Positions 1 through 5,619 of a stretch of DNA of 6,710 nt are shown piece after piece. Each line of letters starts with the position of its first letter. The stretch's first letter is position 1. Source of the stretch: Thermoplasmata archaeon. GTDB lineage: Archaea; Thermoplasmatota; Thermoplasmata; Thermoplasmatales; Aciduliprofundaceae. The notes beneath the pieces were generated by a model. It was given only the letters and a program-made list of their open reading frames with translations, was not told the origin of the DNA and searched no databases. The position numbers and the translations under genes are program-made. Where the stretch lies: positions 1 through 6,710 of the forward strand of contig JAGGTO010000063.1 of the NCBI GenBank assembly GCA_021163705.1. Direction: 5' to 3'.

Positions 1-3
1 CAT

Positions 4-381
4 TTAACCCCATTTATGACTCCCAAAATCTCCCTTTTCCTTCCAGTTTTCTTCCACTTTCAACTCGCCTTTCAAAAATGCGTTAACCACATCACCCACT
101 TTGCCGTATGCTCCGAGAATCACCCTGATGCCTAACTGCTCAAAAAACTCCACGGCTCGGTGGCCCATACCATACGCTATTACAACATCTCCTTCATTCT
201 CTTTTATGAATTTCGGTATATCTCCTGGACCATGCTCCGTAAATGGAGTTGGCACACTCTTTACATTTTTTATCTCTCCATTTTCCACAGTGATGAATGT
301 GTAATACGGGGTGCGTCCAAAGTGCATACTCACCTCGCTATCCAACCCTTCTGGACCTGTACTCGGTATTGCGATTATCAT
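4..381 (-). CDS. NifX/NifB-C-type dinitrogenase iron-molybdenum cofactor family protein, standalone
   Basis: A 125-residue protein made of one domain of the Nitro_FeMo-Co family (PF02579), which includes NifX, NafY, the NifB C-terminus and many small archaeal proteins of uncertain role. Visible hallmarks are the N-terminal strand IIAIPS, the LDSEVSMHFGR signature (residues 13-23), a His-Gly-rich turn EHGPGDIP (49-56), the DVVIAYGMGHRAVEFF strand-loop-helix (65-80) and the GIRVILGAYG strand (84-93). Family members bind or carry iron-sulfur/molybdenum cluster precursors, but standalone archaeal forms occur without nitrogenase, and no nif gene is visible here, so nitrogen fixation should not be inferred. 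The tail after residue 106 is charged and ends in SHKWG. The ATG lies where a leaderless transcript would begin. The stop TAA is followed directly by an ATG on minus bases 3-1, which could start a coupled gene beyond the window. Family assignment is firm; the cellular role is unknown. Confidence 0.9.
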   Translation of the reverse strand: MIIAIPSTGPEGLDSEVSMHFGRTPYYTFITVENGEIKNVKSVPTPFTEHGPGDIPKFIKENEGDVVIAYGMGHRAVEFFEQLGIRVILGAYGKVGDVVNAFLKGELKVEENWKEKGDFGSHKWG

Positions 382-400
382 AAACCGGGATATTAAAGAG

Positions 401-410
401 TATTTAAAAA
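401..410 (-). promoter_or_regulatory. TATA box for the NifX-like gene
   Basis: Read on the minus strand this is TTTTTAAATA, centred about 25 bases before the ATG at 381. Archaeal TATA boxes sit about 26 bases before the transcript start, so the mRNA would begin at or next to the start codon. No Shine-Dalgarno-like motif lies between box and ATG, which fits a leaderless message. Confidence 0.6.
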
Positions 411-445
411 TTTTTTGAAATTTTCTTTGATAGAATCTTTAAATT

Positions 446-577
446 CTACTCGTAAGAAGCGAACCATTGCTCAATAGCGTTTCTCTTGCCGAATATTATA
501 TGCTCCCTATGTATCCCGAGTCTCAGTAAAGCCTGGGGTACTAGGGGCCACTTCTTTAAAAAGAGGAGGGCCTTATT
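446..577 (-). pseudogene. Remnant of an IS6/IS240-type DDE transposase (C-terminal catalytic piece)
   Basis: The minus-strand reading from about 577 to the TAG at 446-448 is NKALLFLKKW, PLVPQALLRLGI, HREHII, FGKRNAIEQWFASYE. As I recall the family, archaeal IS6-like transposases carry a segment of the form DKGPWYPxALxxLGI followed by FGxRNxIEQWF, where the Glu is the last residue of the DDE triad. That Glu would be coded at 470-472. The expected Asp and Gly-Pro-Trp-Tyr positions are changed here (Lys, and Trp-Pro-Leu-Val), the reading stops four codons after the WF, and nothing matching continues beyond it. It is therefore a dead scar of about 130 bases, not a working gene. Its upstream edge touches the last codons of the EamA gene. 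Base composition is visibly more GC-rich than the permease beside it. The assignment rests on motif memory and needs a protein search. Confidence 0.55.
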
Positions 578-1466
578 GGGAGCTTGGGGTCTTTTTCTTG
601 TGTGATTGAAGCAGGATACCAATAACAATCACAGTTAATCCAATTATAGAACTGAATAATATTTTTTCATCAAGGAAGAGCCAAATATATATTAAAGATA
701 TAAATGGAGTAAGGTAAAGTGAAGTTGAAACAATATGGGTATCAACTTTTTCAAGTGCTTTAAACCACCAAACATAAGTTACTCCATTTACTAAAACCCC
801 ATTATACAAAAGCCATAACCATATATTTGGCGAGGGGATTTTTGGCGGTGAAAAAATAAAAACTGTGATTGTTATAAAAATTAATGCTGAAAGAAAATAT
901 ATGAAAGCAGAAATTGTTTTATCATAATTATGTTTTTTACCTAAAATTGAAAAGAGAGCAAAAACAAATGCTCCCGAAAGCGCAAGAAAGTCGCCAGAAA
1001 AATTAGTTAAAGCTAACGAAAAAATTTTGCCTTGTGTAACGATTATAATAATTCCAAAAAAACTAATCAAGATTGCCAAAATTTTCTTTAAAGTTACTTG
1101 TTCTTTCAAAATTACAAACGCAAGTAACAGAACCCATATTGGCCATGTGTAAGCCAAAATAAAACCTTCTTGCGCGGTAGTTAATGCAAATGCCCCATAA
1201 AGTAAAACATAGTAAAGATAAGCTCCGAGAAATCCTAAAAAAGCCATATTCAGATAATCTTTCCTAGAAATCTGTTTCATAATCTTATGTTTTTTTTGGA
1301 TTAACAAAATAACTCCTAAAGCGAGGAACGAAAAGATTGTTGAATAAAAGAGCATTTGCAGATTGTTTAGCTCTACCAATATTTTTTTGGAAGCAACAGG
1401 AATTGAAGCCCAAAAAATAATACATAATGCGAGATAAATATAACCTGAAATGTTTTTGCTCTTCAT
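573..1466 (-). CDS. EamA/DMT-superfamily permease (10-TM drug/metabolite transporter)
   Basis: A 297-residue membrane protein of the drug/metabolite transporter superfamily, made of two EamA repeats of about five helices each, the usual family length. The first repeat opens with GYIYLALCIIFWASIPVASK (residues 8-27) and closes with the typical AILISFFGIIIIVTQG helix. The second starts at GDFLALSGAFVFALFSILGK and includes the diagnostic stretch from VTYVWWFKALEKV through STSLYLTPFISLIYIWLFLDE to IIGLTVIVIGILL. EamA proteins export or import small metabolites such as amino acids or nucleotides; the substrate cannot be told. The gene is markedly AT-rich: two hand-counted 60-base rows (901-960 and 1021-1080) are 23-25% G+C, against 45-48% in two rows of the MATE gene. 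That suggests acquisition by transfer, supported by the adjacent transposase scar. The final codons (TPSSQ and TAA) touch that scar, so the C-terminus may be altered. It has its own promoter and appears leaderless. Confidence 0.93.
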   Translation of the reverse strand: MKSKNISGYIYLALCIIFWASIPVASKKILVELNNLQMLFYSTIFSFLALGVILLIQKKHKIMKQISRKDYLNMAFLGFLGAYLYYVLLYGAFALTTAQEGFILAYTWPIWVLLLAFVILKEQVTLKKILAILISFFGIIIIVTQGKIFSLALTNFSGDFLALSGAFVFALFSILGKKHNYDKTISAFIYFLSALIFITITVFIFSPPKIPSPNIWLWLLYNGVLVNGVTYVWWFKALEKVDTHIVSTSLYLTPFISLIYIWLFLDEKILFSSIIGLTVIVIGILLQSHKKKTPSSQ

Positions 1467-1487
1467 AAAAAATATAATTTAAAAGAA

Positions 1488-1497
1488 TTATATAAAT
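1488..1497 (-). promoter_or_regulatory. TATA box for the EamA gene
   Basis: Minus-strand ATTTATATAA, centred about 26 bases before the ATG at 1466, which places the predicted transcript start on the start codon itself. The spacer is AT-rich with no ribosome site, so the message is probably leaderless. Confidence 0.6.
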
Positions 1498-1544
1498 GCT
1501 TTCATCTTTAACCCTGAGCTATTTACTAAATTAGCCCAACTTCT

Positions 1545-1576
1545 GAATTACAGATAACTTCCAATATCTGCAATTC
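1545..1576. repeat. Inverted repeat, 12-base arms with 8-base loop
   Basis: Arms GAATTACAGATA (1545-1556) and TATCTGCAATTC (1565-1576) pair at 11 of 12 positions around the loop ACTTCCAA. A weaker outer pair, TAACCCTGA (1509-1517) with TTAGGGTTA (1592-1600), encloses it with one G-T pair. It lies between two same-strand genes, so it could be a hairpin in read-through RNA after DUF1614, an end of a small mobile element, or a protein site. The sequence alone does not decide. Confidence 0.6.
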
Positions 1577-1771
1577 GCATAACTCCTTGCATTAGGGTTA
1601 TTTGTAATTTTTATTGCTTTATAAGTCATTGAATAACAATATGTCGTTTGGAATTAAAAATATTTCCCTTTAATACCTTTATTACTCTCTGCAAATTATC
1701 CTACCAAACTGCCTTATCTTTCTCCTCTCTCTTTCTTTTATTTATCCTTTTTTGTTACGACCTCCTGAAGA

Positions 1772-2521
1772 TTAAATGAGTAGCCATAGTATAAGCACAG
1801 CTGCAATTCCTGTCATATAGACACCATCAAACACCCCTGCCCCACCTATGCTTGCCATCGGTGCTCCAAGCTCAGGTATCTTTTTCCAGTTTAATAGGTC
1901 TGCGCCAACAAGCGTGCCAAGCGTACCCGCTACATAAGCAATGATGAATGGATTCGTTTTCACATATATGGGATAGAGAATAGCGGCTACAACAGCGGAT
2001 ATCACAGGAGGGATGAATGAGGGTATGGCTATACCCATTCCCTTGACAGGCTTTGCAAATGCATGCACAACTACTGTTACTACAATAAAAGCCACTATAA
2101 TTTTCACATAAGAAATGAGAGGATTGATTTCATGAGCGGGAACTGAAAAAAATAAAAGGTAGAGGGAAAAGAAAAGGGGAATTAAGGCACCGCCCACATT
2201 TATGGCGATCACCATCTTTCCAGGACCATATCTGATCTCAGGTATGCGCCATCTCACTCCGAAGAAGTATGCCTCTCTGAGATATATTATTGGCTGGATG
2301 GACTCAACCTCTTTAATTCGGATATTCACATAACTCCCAAAAAGGGAGAGTAGAAAAATTAGAAGGACAAGGTAAGGTGGGACTTCCAGAGCACGACCAA
2401 AGATTATTCCGGTGATGATTAGATAAGGTAGAAGAAATAGGGATATAAATAGGAGAAAGATGAGATAGATCGGGGACATTGACTGAAATATTATTATTTT
2501 GTTCTCTCCGTAGCTGCTCAT
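1772..2521 (-). CDS. DUF1614 family integral membrane protein
   Basis: A 249-residue multi-pass membrane protein of the uncharacterised DUF1614 family (PF07758), found in archaea and some bacteria. Apparent membrane segments are near residues 17-40, 48-66, 103-127, 133-155, 163-187, 191-210 and 225-249. Conserved-looking family motifs are INVGGALIP, HAFAKPVKGMGIAIPSFIPP, AGTLGTLVGADLLN (198-211) and, near the C-terminus, IGGAGVFDGVYMTG (225-238). The Asp residues within GADLL and FDG sit in or next to helices and could serve transport or catalysis, but no function is established for the family. The ATG at 2521 is chosen because a GAGGT ribosome site lies 6 bases upstream; an internal ATG at residue 15 (2479) is an alternative. 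The gene has its own TATA box and is divergent from the orphan pair at 2788. Confidence 0.88.
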   Translation of the reverse strand: MSSYGENKIIIFQSMSPIYLIFLLFISLFLLPYLIITGIIFGRALEVPPYLVLLIFLLSLFGSYVNIRIKEVESIQPIIYLREAYFFGVRWRIPEIRYGPGKMVIAINVGGALIPLFFSLYLLFFSVPAHEINPLISYVKIIVAFIVVTVVVHAFAKPVKGMGIAIPSFIPPVISAVVAAILYPIYVKTNPFIIAYVAGTLGTLVGADLLNWKKIPELGAPMASIGGAGVFDGVYMTGIAAVLILWLLI

Positions 2522-2527
2522 ATCATA

Positions 2528-2532
2528 ACCTC
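2528..2532 (-). promoter_or_regulatory. Ribosome binding site for the DUF1614 gene
   Basis: Minus-strand GAGGT, complementary to the archaeal 16S tail, 6 bases before the ATG at 2521. It supports this start over the internal ATG at 2479. Confidence 0.6.
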
Positions 2533-2564
2533 ATCCTTATTTCTTCAAAGGGTATTGAAGAGTC

Positions 2565-2577
2565 GGTATATATATTT
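2565..2577 (-). promoter_or_regulatory. TATA box for the DUF1614 gene
   Basis: Minus-strand AAATATATATACC. The predicted transcript start is near 2545, giving a leader of roughly 24 bases that contains the GAGGT site. Confidence 0.55.
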
Positions 2578-2592
2578 GTCTATCGCTTATCC

Positions 2593-2634
2593 AGAATTCT
2601 TAGAAAGTTCTTTTTGTAATCTATATAATATAGA
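2593..2634. promoter_or_regulatory. Cluster of palindromes upstream of the DUF1614 promoter (candidate operator)
   Basis: Three close palindromes: AGAATTCT (2593-2600), AGAAAGTTCT (2602-2611, AGAA-AG-TTCT) and TCTATATAATATAGA (2620-2634, 7-base arms around one A). The first two share AGAA/TTCT half-sites spaced about one helical turn apart, and AGAA recurs at 2632-2635. They lie just upstream of the minus-strand TATA box in the divergent region. A regulator site is plausible, but AT-rich DNA makes short palindromes easily. Confidence 0.35.
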
Positions 2635-2745
2635 ACCTTAAAGAAAGACATGTTTTCACTTATCTTTGTGACATAAGTTGGCGATTGCCATAATGAACCT
2701 TGGTTATGCCTATACGATATGTGGTTGTGGGTGCTTTCTCCAAAG

Positions 2746-2757
2746 GTATATATATTA
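2746..2757 (+). promoter_or_regulatory. TATA box for the two-gene orphan operon
   Basis: GTATATATATTA lies about 35-40 bases before the ATG at 2788. The predicted transcript start is near 2776, leaving a leader of about a dozen bases that is mostly the ribosome site. Confidence 0.55.
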
Positions 2758-2775
2758 TGAACTCATATCCTTTGC

Positions 2776-2783
2776 GAGGTGAT
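2776..2783 (+). promoter_or_regulatory. Strong ribosome binding site for the first orphan gene
   Basis: GAGGTGAT is a full 8-base complement of the archaeal 16S 3' end and stands 4 bases before the ATG at 2788. It rules out the nearby ATG at 2784, whose frame stops after seven codons. Confidence 0.7.
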
Positions 2784-2787
2784 ATGA

Positions 2788-3018
2788 ATGGAAGAGGAAG
2801 GGGTTAAAGAAAATATTGAAATTGTTGTAGGCAAGGAGATGGTGGAGAAGCTCAGTGAGCTTTTAAAAGAGTTTAAAGAGCTTAAAAAGCGTGGAGTGAG
2901 CCTAGAAAAGATTGCGGAGAAGTTAGAGGGAGGGGAAATTGAGTGCGAAGTGACTTTTAGCAAACTCACGATAGACGGCTCGATAAAGATTAGGATAGTG
3001 CCTCTGAAAAAAGAATGA
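2788..3018 (+). CDS. Small charged protein of unknown function (first gene of orphan pair)
   Basis: A 76-residue protein I do not recognise. It is very rich in Glu and Lys. After an acidic start, residues 15-48 look like one or two amphipathic helices (EMVEKLSELLKEFKEL, then SLEKIAEKLEGG), and residues 49-76 alternate hydrophobic and polar residues as in a beta hairpin (IECEVTFSKL, then GSIKIRIVPLKK). There is no signal peptide, no membrane segment and no metal motif; one Cys is present. A strong TATA box and an 8-base Shine-Dalgarno site argue that it is a real, well-expressed gene. Its TGA overlaps the ATG of the next gene as ATGA, so the two are very likely translated together and may form a complex. 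The longer antisense reading through the same DNA is judged a shadow. Confidence 0.75.
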   Translation: MEEEGVKENIEIVVGKEMVEKLSELLKEFKELKKRGVSLEKIAEKLEGGEIECEVTFSKLTIDGSIKIRIVPLKKE

Positions 3019-3407
3019 GTATGATGAATTTTTCCCCATTTTTCGAAAAATTTCTTGATGCTCAAAACTTCATTTTTTCTGGCTCTATTGAGATAAAAAT
3101 TGCAGATACTAAAATAGAGATCTCTCGTGACAGGATAACTGTGGATATACACACCCCACATAAATTGAAAAATATACTCTCTCTTGATATCGGGGATTTT
3201 AAAAATGTGGGAAATCTTAGGGATATCTTGAAAATGCTTGATGACGCTGGAGAGATTCTCAAATCCAAGAAGAAAACATTGATATTGAAGTACAGGGGCG
3301 TGGATGTGGTGGTGATCGGGTATGGTGCATCCCCAGGGATGTTTAAGAAAAATTTTGAGATAAAAAGTAAAATTTCCCTGATGAAACTGCTTGGAGCCTA
3401 TTTTTAA
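3015..3407 (+). CDS. Protein of unknown function (second gene of orphan pair)
   Basis: A 130-residue protein I do not recognise. Residues 23-48 alternate in a beta pattern (GSIEIKIADTKIEIS, then ITVDIHTP); 63-82 look helical (NLRDILKMLDDAGEILKSKK); 85-105 hold two strands and a Gly-rich turn (LILKYRG, VDVVVIGYGASPG); the C-terminus is basic and ends in a short hydrophobic stretch. There is no signal peptide or clear membrane helix. The start at 3015 overlaps the previous stop; ATGs at 3021 and 3024 are alternatives, and there is no clear separate ribosome site, which points to translational coupling. Its TAA overlaps, on the opposite strand, the TAA of the TauE gene. Layout (small acidic-helical protein, then a larger basic one) resembles a toxin-antitoxin pair, but no DNA-binding or nuclease motif supports that. 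Confidence 0.75.
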   Translation: MSMMNFSPFFEKFLDAQNFIFSGSIEIKIADTKIEISRDRITVDIHTPHKLKNILSLDIGDFKNVGNLRDILKMLDDAGEILKSKKKTLILKYRGVDVVVIGYGASPGMFKKNFEIKSKISLMKLLGAYF

Positions 3408-4183
3408 TAATTAACCACGGTCATAATTATTCCAAGAGATATGAAAACCAACCCAACCGCTTTGCTCAAAATTTTTTCATCAATTCTATTTGCAAACTTT
3501 GCACTTCCTGTGGCGGATAGGGCAGCACTTATGCCAAGGATCAATCCTGCGAGGGGCTTTAAATTTCCATGGAGAGCATAACCAACCATACCTGAGGAGG
3601 CGGTAATCGCCATTATAATAACCGAGGTTCCTATCGCCAGATGAAGTGGAAAATTCAGAACAAAAATCAACACAAACAATATCATCAGGCCACCACCTGC
3701 CCCAAATATCCCAGTTATTATGCCAATAATAAAACCTAAGACCAGTGCAGTCAAAATTCTCTCCTTCTCATTCTTAAATTTTAACACTTTATTGATTTTC
3801 TTTGCTAATCTTTCTCTATTTATCCCTCTTTTCCATATAATAGAACCCATAACAATAAGAAAAATTCCAAAAGCTCCTCCCAATCCTGCCTCCGGTGTTT
3901 CTACGGCAAAAAAGACGCCAAACTGAGCTCCAGTAATGGAGCCTATGGCAATCCATATGCCAGATTTCAAATCTACATTTCCATGCCTGTAGTATGTGTA
4001 TGCAGTGGCGATGGAGGCTATTACATCAACCATCAAACTTGTTCCTATGGAATTGTGAACTGAGAAATTTAGAAGCATGTTGAGAAGAGGTACAACCACC
4101 ATTACTCCGGATGCTCCAGTTAAGCCGGTCACTATACCTGCAAATATGCCAATCACAATCATAGTGATAATCTCTACGACCAT
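3404..4183 (-). CDS. TauE/SafE family permease (sulfite/organosulfonate or anion exporter)
   Basis: A 259-residue membrane protein of the TauE/SafE family (PF01925), about the usual length. The family's internal duplication is easy to see: GIFAGIVTGLTGASG (residues 12-26) matches GIITGIFGAGGG (154-165), and IGTSLMVDVIASI with YRHGNVDL (46-72) matches IGTSVIIMAITAS with ALHGNLKPL (184-210). A charged cytoplasmic-type linker (117-142) separates the halves. Characterised relatives export sulfite, sulfoacetate or related anions, and others take up such compounds; the substrate here is open. It is the last gene of the PadR-MATE-TauE operon, starting 13 bases after the MATE stop with an AAGGTG ribosome site 6 bases upstream. 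Its stop shares a TTAA with the stop of the convergent plus-strand gene. Confidence 0.92.
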   Translation of the reverse strand: MVVEIITMIVIGIFAGIVTGLTGASGVMVVVPLLNMLLNFSVHNSIGTSLMVDVIASIATAYTYYRHGNVDLKSGIWIAIGSITGAQFGVFFAVETPEAGLGGAFGIFLIVMGSIIWKRGINRERLAKKINKVLKFKNEKERILTALVLGFIIGIITGIFGAGGGLMILFVLIFVLNFPLHLAIGTSVIIMAITASSGMVGYALHGNLKPLAGLILGISAALSATGSAKFANRIDEKILSKAVGLVFISLGIIMTVVNY

Positions 4184-4189
4184 TTCTCA

Positions 4190-4195
4190 CACCTT
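4190..4195 (-). promoter_or_regulatory. Ribosome binding site for the TauE/SafE gene
   Basis: Minus-strand AAGGTG, 6 bases before the ATG at 4183, lying within the 13-base gap after the MATE stop. It supports this start and operon expression. Confidence 0.6.
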
Positions 4196-4196
4196 T

Positions 4197-5618
4197 TCAC
4201 TCTTTTGGATCAGTTGATGGATGAGGGTGAATAAATAAAGAAGTCTTTAAGTTCAACATACTTTCCACTTTTTTCAATGTATGAAGCCCCCAGAGAAGAG
4301 CGATTAATGATGATACTATATTTGCTATAACTATTCCCAGCCATATTCCAGGAAGACCCATACCAAGAGCTATACCAAAGAAGTAGGTGAAGAGAAGCTG
4401 CATAACCACAGATCTGATTATCGTAAGTGCGAGAGAATACATACCCTTTCCAATGCCGCGAAATAGGCTGGAAGTGAACATTGCAGCTGCAGAGCTAGGA
4501 AAGAGAAAAACGATATAACGGAGGAACTCAACGATTCCAGGAGCAAGATATGAGGATTTTTCAGAATAGGTGAAGAGATATGTGAGCTGTGGTGCAAATA
4601 CTCCAATGATAACTCCAGATAAAAGGCCGATAAGCGTTCCTATTTTAACAGCGTAGAGATAAGCGGTGTTCAATTTTTTTGAGTCCCTTGCACCATAGGC
4701 TGCACCCATCACAGAGGTTGCTGAGGACACCATCCCCATCAGAGGAACATTACCTATCATAACGATTCTCCACCCACCGGAGAATACTGCCATTCCGTAA
4801 TCTCCTCCTGCCATTAGAACTATGGTATTGAGAAGTATCATCGTAAGAGATACAGATATCTGAGCTAAGGAGGAGGGAAATCCCACACCCAAAATTTCTC
4901 TAAGAATATCCCTTTTTGGCTTAAAGTATCTGAGCTTAAGCTGAACATATGTATCTTTCTTGAAAATGAGCCAGTATGTCATTATTATAGCTGAGAATGC
5001 AATAGATAGCATTGTAGCGATAGCTGCGCCTACAACACCCATACCAAATGAGTATATGAATATAGGATCAAGCACCATGTTCATAATTGAGCTTCCTACC
5101 ATCACGTACATCGTTCTTTTTGTATCTCCTTCTCCACGCAGAATTGCGCTACCAAGGGATGAGAGAAATATTAAGGGGGTACCGAGAATTATGACCCTAC
5201 CGTAATCTGCTGCCAATTGTGACACATTTTGGCCAGCACCCATCTTAAGAAATACAGTATTTAAGAATGGGAGGAGGGAGTAGCCAAGAATGGTTCCAAT
5301 TAACAAACCGATTATTAAAGTATGCTCAGCCACATTACTCGCCCTTTTTCTATTCTTTGCACCTATTGCACGGGAGATGGCAGATGATCCACCAACACCT
5401 ATACCCATTGCCAGGGCGGAAAAGATCATCATGAAAGGCATGAAAAGTCCTACTGCAGCCAGTGAATTCCCGCTAACCCCTGAAACCCAGATTCCATCTA
5501 CAACATTGTAGAGTGTTTGGACCAAGTTACCAATCATCATAGGTATTGAAAGTTTAATTATGGCCTTCTTTGGATCACCGGTAAGAATTCTCACATTTCT
5601 TTTTATTTTTTCATTCAT
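4197..5618 (-). CDS. MATE family multidrug/Na+ (or H+) antiporter
   Basis: A 473-residue, 12-helix exporter of the multi antimicrobial extrusion family, which drives out cationic drugs and metabolites using a proton or sodium gradient. The opening LTGDPKKAIIKLSIPMMIGN and YNVVDGIWVSG are typical, and RGEGDTKRTM and FRGIGKGMYS mark equivalent loops of the two halves. Counting from the start used here, Asp41, Tyr139, Asn180, Asp184 and Thr202 fall at the very positions I recall for the cation-site residues of the archaeal PfMATE, which supports both function and start. A longer reading begins at 5660 but would overlap the PadR gene by 41 bases; the ATG at 5618 lies one base after the PadR stop and has GGTGA 5 bases upstream. 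The C-terminal tail after the last helix is short and polar, with HPHPSTDPKE at the end. It is the middle gene of the operon, presumably repressed by PadR. Confidence 0.95.
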   Translation of the reverse strand: MNEKIKRNVRILTGDPKKAIIKLSIPMMIGNLVQTLYNVVDGIWVSGVSGNSLAAVGLFMPFMMIFSALAMGIGVGGSSAISRAIGAKNRKRASNVAEHTLIIGLLIGTILGYSLLPFLNTVFLKMGAGQNVSQLAADYGRVIILGTPLIFLSSLGSAILRGEGDTKRTMYVMVGSSIMNMVLDPIFIYSFGMGVVGAAIATMLSIAFSAIIMTYWLIFKKDTYVQLKLRYFKPKRDILREILGVGFPSSLAQISVSLTMILLNTIVLMAGGDYGMAVFSGGWRIVMIGNVPLMGMVSSATSVMGAAYGARDSKKLNTAYLYAVKIGTLIGLLSGVIIGVFAPQLTYLFTYSEKSSYLAPGIVEFLRYIVFLFPSSAAAMFTSSLFRGIGKGMYSLALTIIRSVVMQLLFTYFFGIALGMGLPGIWLGIVIANIVSSLIALLWGLHTLKKVESMLNLKTSLFIHPHPSTDPKE

Positions 5619-5619
5619 T

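Larger units (their letters stand above)
1467..1771. other. AT-rich intergenic region, no gene seen
   Basis: About 305 bases separate the EamA start from the DUF1614 stop, both on the minus strand. I see no credible open reading frame and no tRNA. Bases 1621-1680 are about 23% G+C by hand count, as low as the EamA gene. The region holds the EamA TATA box, the inverted repeats described separately, and a pyrimidine-rich plus-strand stretch (about 1681-1757) that is purine-rich on the transcribed minus strand and so does not look like an archaeal U-tract terminator. Confidence 0.6.

Noticed and set aside
4..381. Evidence of nitrogen fixation from the NifX-type gene
   Set aside because: Standalone members are common in archaea lacking nitrogenase and no other nif gene is in the window.
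555..567. Possible U-tract terminator after the EamA gene
   Set aside because: Only five consecutive T residues on the transcribed strand, within the transposase scar; too weak to call.
1750..1766. Short likeness to the 16S rRNA 3' region (TTGTTACGAC on the plus strand) together with an AGGAGGT on the minus strand
   Set aside because: The likeness covers only about 10 bases and the flanks differ. The AGGAGGT is followed by no start codon at a usable distance, so it marks no gene.
2763..3161. A 132-codon open frame on the minus strand across the orphan pair
   Set aside because: It is antisense to two genes with good promoter, ribosome site and coupling; its protein is Ser/Ile/Phe-rich with no family features, as expected for a shadow.
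2788..3407. Toxin-antitoxin interpretation of the orphan pair
   Set aside because: Only the layout fits. No helix-turn-helix, ribbon-helix-helix, PIN, RelE or MazF features are visible, so it is not called as such.
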